From: Areca catechu
Taxonomy: Eukaryota > Streptophyta > Magnoliopsida > Arecales > Arecaceae
Direction of reading: 5' to 3'
NCBI GenBank assembly: GCA_021397845.1
Contig: CM038040.1
Location: 47,077,088 to 47,141,087 of the forward strand
DNA: 64,000 nt
Within the stretch, counting starts at the first letter, position 1. Each line of letters opens with the position of its first letter. Made by a program: the position numbers and the translations under genes. The notes below the pieces were generated by a model. The model ran no database searches. It was not told the origin of the DNA and was given only the letters and a program-made list of their open reading frames with translations. Below are positions 57,541 to 64,000 of the stretch, in pieces.

Positions 57541-59085
57541 CTTAAGTGTTGTTGTCTTTGTTCAGGTAAGGACGATGCATCATAATTTGGACTTGAAATA
57601 CATCACTGGCTCTATCAATTCTCATAATAATATGTGACATAGCTTTGGCTTGCTTGGCAACTACATGACCTATAATGGAAGGAGTAAATCTTTCATTCTT
57701 ATCAAATGCATCAATGGCTTAAGCATGTCGACCATCAAAGTATGATATAAGTTAGAAGAACATCAACTGCACCAATATAGTTACAGGCAAAAATCGAGTA
57801 TTTTTTAGAATTACATTAAAATATTTTAATAGATTAGTAGTCATTATTCTATATCTTCGACCACCATTATATACACATGTCCACTTATCTAAAGGGATAT
57901 CGCTCAACCATTGAATAGCTTTTGGTTTAAATTTTTAATATTTATCATATATTCTCAAACTTTCTAAGTTATATTTGTATTCTAGCTTTTTTTAACCATA
58001 TTCTTTAATTTTGAATTCCTAAATGTTCTATTAAGATTGCTTGCTACATGATGTAAGCAATATATATGATAAGCATTTGGTTACTGCCAACTTAAATGGT
58101 CATTTTGCACTGTAGCTAATATGCTAGGATGCTAATATGAAATTAAGTAAATATTCTAACGTGAGATAACAAAATTTCGTAGACATGCATGAAACCAATA
58201 CCATGTATCAGTAGACTTTTCATCCACAATAACAAATGCAAGTAAAAAAATTTAATTATTTCCATTAACAGCAGTTGCAATTATTAATTTATATTTATAC
58301 TTTCCATATAAGAATGTTGCATCAATACTAATCATCGATCGGTAATACTTAAATCCTTCAATTGAAGATGCAAAAGCCCAGAAAACATGACCAAATTGAG
58401 CATAGACTGGATGACCAGTTGGAGTGCTAATGAATTTCATCCAAGAGCTGGAATTAAATTCCTCTATAGCATACAACCACATGGGCAATAATTTATATGA
58501 TTTATTTCAATCATCGAATACCATGGCTATTGCTTTTTGCTTGTCATTCCATAACTTTCTATAAGTGGGCGTATAATTGAATTTGGTCTTTATCACTACA
58601 CCAAATCCTGTAATAATAATTGTAGGTATTTCTTTCACCGGATCGCATATTTTATTAGCAATTAATATAAAGTCTAATCCAAAATGATTTTGAGACATCA
58701 TAGTAAATATGCATTATGGAAACTAGTATATTGTGAGATCTTAAAGTAATCATTCCGCTTAATTGTTCTCAGTATCCATTGATATCCTAACCTCTACTCT
58801 TGCATTTTACAATCCATATATTTGGATTTGACTCAATAACCTTGAATTCATGATGCTTATCAATTGAACACTGCTTTACTATACTTTGTAATTCTGCCTT
58901 ATTTGTAAAATGAAGTCTTTTACATAACTCTTAACCACTTTTCCAAATAATAGACGGTCCTTATAGTGAATAATACATTGATATATTAGTAGATTCCCAA
59001 TTAACTTGAATGAATGTTTCTGAAAGAGCTTCAAATACAGTATAGTTTGGAATAGTAGTATTATATGAACTTTGTGCAATATGTG
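57541..59085 (-). pseudogene. MULE (MuDR-type) transposase pseudogene
   Basis: Reading the minus strand: FKVIESNPNIWIVKCKSRG (about 58800-58860, MuDR DNA-binding region), then TYRKLWNDKQKAIAMVFDD (58507-58570). The transposase core follows with QFGHVFWAFASSIEGFKYYR and SMISIDATFLYGKYKYKLII (58265-58410), containing the first catalytic Asp. Further on are YNGGRRYRIMTTNLLKYF (57820-57885) and GHVVAKQAKAMSH near 57640. The order matches plant MULE transposases. Many stops (near 58165, 58135, 57935 and 57720) make it non-functional. TIRs were not found. Confidence 0.85.
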
Positions 59086-59089
59086 ACGG

Positions 59090-60635
59090 GCCAGCTTTCC
59101 GAGCTGTATCTTCTATATCATCTTCGTTTGTTACATCATTTTCATTAAAAAGTTGATTATCTATATATATCGTATCATTAGCAACTGTGTAGAATAAAGC
59201 TTGCCTGCTAATACTTTATGGCACATCATTGTCTATTATACAAATATGGTTCTTTGTATATATTGAATTAGCATTTGTTGGAAGAATATCTAGAATATTT
59301 GGACTACAAGCAGAAATAACATGTTCACCGATACAAGTTGTTGATATATTTCGAACAATTGCTTTATAATCATTTTATTCATGAATAGGTTGAGCATTTT
59401 CAACAAGTTGTACATCTATATACAATTCTGCACCTGATAGATATTGATGTGAACTAATAGTTGAAAATATCATCTCCATATCCTTATTATCGATAATTAG
59501 AATAGATTCATACTTTACTAATATTGGCTGCACAAATTATAAATATCTATATACAATCAATATTTTATTCCTTGTTTGATCTATATAGAAAACTTTATAT
59601 AACTCGTTCTCCAATTTATTATTATCATTTCATATTTAATTCTAATTACCTTTTCCAGCCTTCGATTATACTTAATCCTAAATTCTTCATTAATGATACA
59701 ATCATTAATATAACATAAGGCTATGATTATTTTTTTTATTTTTACTACAAAATTAATAAACAAAATTAATTTAAACATGATATATAAAAAAAAAAATATA
59801 TTGAATATTAATACAATGAATAAAAATATTAAATATGGTGACACTCAAAATAGAAAGGCGATGTTTCAATATATAGCTAGAAACATGCATTCTACATATA
59901 TTTATTAAAATATAACAAGCATAAAAGGAGAAGCTAAAATTCATCTAATTTTAGAAAATTATTATATCATATTTTAGATTCGATACCAAAATATGAAGTT
60001 AAAAATAACGTATATAATAAATGCATCATGTCACCAACTAATAGGTAAAGGCCATATTCCATTCAGAAATTATAACTAATTCTATAAGTCAATTACAGTA
60101 ATAAAACAAAATGCAATAGAGACCGAAAAAAATTTTGCTAGCATTTTTTCTTAGTTCTCCATATGCAAATAATTATGTGTAAGAACTAAAGAAAAATGCT
60201 ATCCAAAATTCCCTACGATTTCATTATATATCGTTTGATTACTGTAAATTAATCTATATAATTAATTATAATTTTCAAACTATCCAAATTTAACAATCAA
60301 TTGATCAATGTACATAATTCTTCCAATTATATGAAAATATATAAATATATAGATGCCTAGAATATACATGTCAATCAATTGACGGGTCTATGATTCTATG
60401 CAATATAAATTTTATAAATATAAATAGTTAATTAGTTAATTAAATTAATATAAAATTACATAACATGAGCACACTAATAATAATATTTATATACATTAAA
60501 AATTATAAATATGCACACTGCACATCTTTATTAAAATTAAAATAAACATAGAAAGAGAAATAAAAATTCAGCTATCATAAATATACAGACTCCTAATAAA
60601 AAAATTAATGGCCTAATATATGATGTCAAGAATAA
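59090..60635. other. AT-rich DNA, no gene seen
   Basis: Probably still upstream MULE sequence and decayed intergenic DNA. Short ORFs with Ile/Lys/Asn-rich composition are expected by chance at this base content. Confidence 0.4.
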
Positions 60636-60639
60636 TTAG

Positions 60640-60800
60640 GTTATTGACCGGTATGAGAGGCTTTGAGCTAGTCCGAAATAGATCAGGTCAAACTTTGACC
60701 TAATAATAGAGTCAATTCAATTTTTGGATCATGCTCGATTTCTTGTGGCTTAGCCCGGTTCGGCCTAAATTCAGCCCAAACATTGGCCCCACTCCTGGCC
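60640..60800. repeat. Dispersed repeat shared with 17745-17935
   Basis: GTCCGAAATAGATCAGGTCA, then AACTTTGACCTAATAATAGAGTC and GGATCATGCTCG, parallels GAAGTAGATCAGGCCAAGC, then TTTGGTCTAATAATATAGCC and GACCATGCTTAAG. Same orientation. Non-coding. Confidence 0.6.
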
Positions 60801-60829
60801 CGAGAATATTTATTTTCGTCTTATCTCTG

Positions 60830-61425
60830 AATTTGTTTATAACTTGCACTAAGTTTTTTTAATAACAATGCCAATTTTTTCATAAGGTCTCAAATTCTTT
60901 TAATATGAATATATTTTTCAAAATAACTTGCATTAGATTTTATTAGTTTAATAGAAATATTTTTTAAAATATCTCCTACATTTTTTTAAAATACAAATTC
61001 CTTTATTTTCTTAAATAATGTACCCTTTATTTTTACTACAAAAATATTTTTTGATAGTTTGCCTTACATTTTTAAATAAAAATATTTTTTTATTTAATTA
61101 TGCTTTATACTACAATTCATATTAATAGGAATGTCTTTTTTTTAAAAATAAAGCTTGCTTTATAATTTTTTTATCCTAATATTTTTTAAAAAAGTTTACA
61201 ACCAATTTTTTTTAATAAGAATGTCCATTTTTTAAAAAAAAACTTGCCTTACAAATTTTTTAATATAGATTCTTTTTTTAATTTTTTAAAGCTTACCTTA
61301 TATTTTTTTAATATGAATATTTATTTTTTTAACATCATCCCTCAATTTTTTATATTTTATAAAAAACAAGCCTTACTAAGTCACACCATTTCCCTACATT
61401 TTACTATATTTTTTAAAATATATAT
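60830..61425. repeat. Degenerate AT-rich tandem repeat, period about 60 bp
   Basis: Lines built on ACTTGCxTTAxATTTTTTTAA, then TAxxAATATxxxTTTTTTAA, recur about nine times with many substitutions. No coding content. Confidence 0.5.
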
Positions 61426-61429
61426 ATAT

Positions 61430-61748
61430 TTTTGATAAAGCAAAAGGGATATGGGAGATAAATCTTGGAGTAGCTACTCCCGTAGGCCCCCAATCCGCCA
61501 GTAATGTTCGATGCAAGCTGCTCGGATTTGCACAAGCTTTCCCCACCTAAAGATGAGTACATCAACCTGACATCACCGGCTGGTAGAACGAAGATAAAGG
61601 GGGAGACCCTGATTTCTCACTCATACCAATGATCGCGGGCTCTAAAATAAATCCTGGATTTAATCGAGTCATCATAAGGATCCTTCTCGGACCAGCAACT
61701 GGTTGGTAGTGAGGCAAGGCCTCTACCAACCGAGCTACTGCCTTAGCA
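61430..61748 (-). mobile_element. tRNA-derived SINE, near full length
   Basis: On the minus strand GGCAGTAGCTCGGTTGGTAG followed by AGGCC is a tRNA-like box A region, and GGTCCGAGAAGGATCC is a degenerate box B. The body has ATTAAATCCAGGATTTATTT and CCCTTTATCTTCGTTCTACC, matching the 14.1-14.9 kb cluster. The 3' end is GTAGCTACTCCAAGATTTAT, later CTTTTGCTTTATCAAAAA. No flanking duplication could be defined because the flanks are simple A/T. Confidence 0.65.
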
Positions 61749-61784
61749 TTTTTTTTTAAAAAAAAATATTTGACCTACATAAAC

Positions 61785-62120
61785 TAAGGCACTACCATAC
61801 AAACCTACTAATTAAACAATATTAATAAAATAAAATCATGTCCTTACTAAAAAACAAAATAAAAAATAGAGTATATATATTGTTACAAAAGTATCTCAAA
61901 TAAGGAAATAGAGCATATATATTGTTAAATATATATATTTTAACAATATTAACAAAACTTAGTCACTACTATACAAACCTACTAATTAAACAATATTAAC
62001 AAAATAAAATCATATCCTTACTAAAAAAATAAAATAAAAAATAGAGCATATATATTGCCAGAAAGGTATCTCAAATAAGAAAATAGTGGTGGCAGCAACT
62101 CGGCACCATGGTTGGCTGGA
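61785..62120. repeat. Tandem repeat pair, with a third copy at 63384-63530
   Basis: CACTACxATACAAACCTACT, then AATTAAACAATATTAAxAAA and ATAGAGxATATATATTG, occurs at 61791-61900 and 61968-62060. Its right flank (GAAAATAGTGGTGGCAGCAACTCGG) recurs at 63490-63530 as GAATATAGTGGTGACAGCAAATCGG. Confidence 0.6.
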
Positions 62121-62124
62121 GGGG

Positions 62125-63380
62125 GTGTTGGAAGGTAATAAGGTGGCTACCTAATTAAAAAGACTGAGTCTAGAGTTATACTCTATGTCCTTAAGACAAT
62201 TTCGTCCTACAATGGTGCTTACGGTTTATGATGATTGTCTTCCAGGATACAACGGTCTTCTTCTGGTGAAAGTAGCACTATAATTCACCAAAAATTTGAA
62301 CCATGAATGATTTTCTCTCTTTGTATGCACTATAGCTATACTCTGTTATTCAAATTATGCAAATGCCTAAGAGATTGCACTATAGCTATACTCTGTTATT
62401 CAGAGTATGCAAATGCCTAAGGGAAGGAAAGAAAATGATTGATAGGATAAAATGAATAAGAAATAAGGACCTATTTATAGCCTTAAGATGTCTCTTGGAA
62501 GCAACTCTTCTGATGTGATCGGAGAAAGTTACCGATGGCTTTTCGTAGTGAGATACGTATTTTCTCAATAGTAATCTGAAAATTCTGCGATCAATGCGCC
62601 TATCGGAAGCCATGATACACTATTTCATATCCTGATCTAAAGATCACGCGATCAGCATGCTTCTCAATGCATCGTTTCATGATCCGATGGCACCTGTGAT
62701 CATCAGAGGAAACATGATCCGTGAACGGACGCGTGATTGCGCTATCAACGCCTCCGGATGCGTGATCAGTTGTTTCGTGATTTCTGAAATCCCGTCATCC
62801 GAGTCGGCTCGAATCCTCGAGTCGGCTCCTTGCTGCAGAGAGCACCCTGGTCGAGTCGGCTCAAACCCCTCGAGTCGACTCGGTCAGACTGCATGTTACC
62901 ATTCCGTGGATCCGGGCCGGCTCGAACCACTTAAGTCGACTCGGCCAGACCGCATGTTATCCATTCTATAGATCCGAGCCGACTCCCAACAGAACCGAGC
63001 CAATTCTCCTCCCTGCAACCATGATGTGGTGCCAATTAATCTTGACCGTCTGATCCATTTGATCAGGAAAAATTTAAAAGCTCCTCAAGCTCTTCGCGAC
63101 GATGCGAAATGCAAAGTGCATCTATAAAGCGCCCATTGCATCCTTGTCGCCCGTCATGTGCGCTTGCGGGTGATGCGTAAATGTATGAGCAAGGAAAAGA
63201 TTTTCCTCCAAAGAGCCTTAAATTTTTCCAATCTTTTCATGCGGGACTAAAAATTTTCATTCCAAAAGATAGTTTCCCATCCGAAAGGATAGTTTCCCAT
63301 TCCAAAGGATAGTTTAGGAATAAAAATTCTTATTCACTTTTTTCAATAAGAAATAGGGAGATCTTAGAGTGGAATGGGGT
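62125..63380. other. GC-variable segment with short tandem repeats, possibly LTR-derived
   Basis: Holds a 46-bp tandem duplication (GCACTATAGCTATACTCTGT at 62327 and 62373) and a 62-bp tandem pair rich in GAGTCGACTCGG/GGCCGGCTCGAACC (about 62855-62985). TGTTGGAAGG at 62125 resembles a copia LTR start, but no matching end was found. CCxAAAGGATAGTTTCCCAT triplicates at 63255-63315. No gene. Confidence 0.4.
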
Positions 63381-63383
63381 TAG

Positions 63384-63822
63384 GTCACCGCTATACAAGT
63401 CTTAACAAAATAAAATCATATCCTTACCAAAAAAAATAAAATAAAAAAATAAAGAGAATGTATATTGTTTTAAAAAAAAATTATTTGGAATAAGAATATA
63501 GTGGTGACAGCAAATCGGTACGTTGGAGGGGGATCGAGTGGTCCACGGACAAGGAGAATGCAGGAGGGGGGACCTGGATTTCTTTTTTGGAACAGAACTT
63601 TTGGACTCTTGGCATAAAATGCTAAGAAGAAGCCGCAGGTTTGTCCTGCCACTTCTCATTAAAACTGCAACTTCTCTTTGTCACCATAGGTCCTACCATG
63701 TATTTGCCACATGACCATCAAACATTAATTCAATTTTAAATCGATAAACATAATTCAAGAAACCCTATTTTTGTAATTATTTATTTAAAATATTATTTAA
63801 AAAATCCATATAGAAAGTATTA

Positions 63823-63863
<41 letters not shown>

Positions 63864-64000
63864 GTGTTGGAGAAGGGAGGGTTTTCACAGTATCAAAATG
63901 GAAACCAAATATTTGGACCAAAAGGAAACCTGTTTTCAGTAAACTGTTCCCCAGCTATTTTAGCAAGAGTTAGAGAGAAGCATGGGTTGGTTCTGATTTT
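63384..64000. other. Third repeat copy and flank, with TG/GA microsatellite
   Basis: 63384-63530 repeats 61968-62120. 63824-63863 is (TG)6-7 followed by (GA)13. No supported coding sequence. Confidence 0.5.

Noticed and set aside
61430..61748. A tRNA gene (box A/box B-like sequence)
   Set aside because: There is no cloverleaf or acceptor stem. The sequence continues into a SINE body shared with 14.1-14.9 kb.

Overview
The window is nuclear DNA from a flowering plant: intron-containing genes with plant-type promoters, a class III peroxidase, and several plant-specific transposon lineages. A monocot, perhaps a palm, is my best guess, but that is an inference and not shown by any marker. There are only two convincing host genes. 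Almost everything else is AT-rich intergenic DNA and layered transposable elements.

Layout. 1-460 is the right end of a Ty3/gypsy (Del/Tekay-type) LTR. 1710-2155 is a frame-broken protein-coding relic. 5427-7425 (minus) is a tRNA-splicing endonuclease Sen2 gene whose coding exon has been tandemly duplicated in frame, giving one ORF with two complete catalytic domains. Its non-coding first exon has relatives at 13.79-14.01 kb. 8004-9496 is a 757-bp tandem duplication, 9647-10452 a 15-bp-TIR DNA transposon, and 14.09-14.89 kb a composite tRNA-derived SINE cluster. 15767-33403 is a CACTA transposon with CACTACAA termini, an ATT target duplication and a paralogous empty site near 35916. A complete but decayed Tat-lineage Ty3/gypsy retrotransposon (19524-31783, minus) sits inside it, with gag, protease, RT, RNase H, archaeal-type RNase H and integrase, and a spliced antisense extra ORF. 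33634-35379 is a solo-LTR-like insertion with a perfect GTAAT duplication. 38227-39586 (minus) is an intact four-exon class III peroxidase. 45.49-55.96 kb is a degenerate Ty1/copia element, split inside its RT/RNase H region by a 4.37-kb solo LTR (49908-54276, perfect AGAAG duplication) related to the Tat LTRs. 57.54-59.09 kb is a MULE transposase pseudogene (minus). 60.8-63.9 kb is repeats, including another SINE.

The most unusual things are the fused tandem Sen2 ORF, the LTR minisatellite system (63-bp units in the Tat LTRs, 6 copies in one LTR and 11 in the other, expanded in a sister family to a 183-bp three-subunit higher-order repeat over 3.5 kb), the intron-bearing antisense ORF, and a 780-bp foldback inside the CACTA arm. 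Repeat units that are multiples of three create many long spurious ORFs on both strands at 20.2-20.9, 30.9-31.8 and 50.6-54.2 kb. I do not regard these as proteins.
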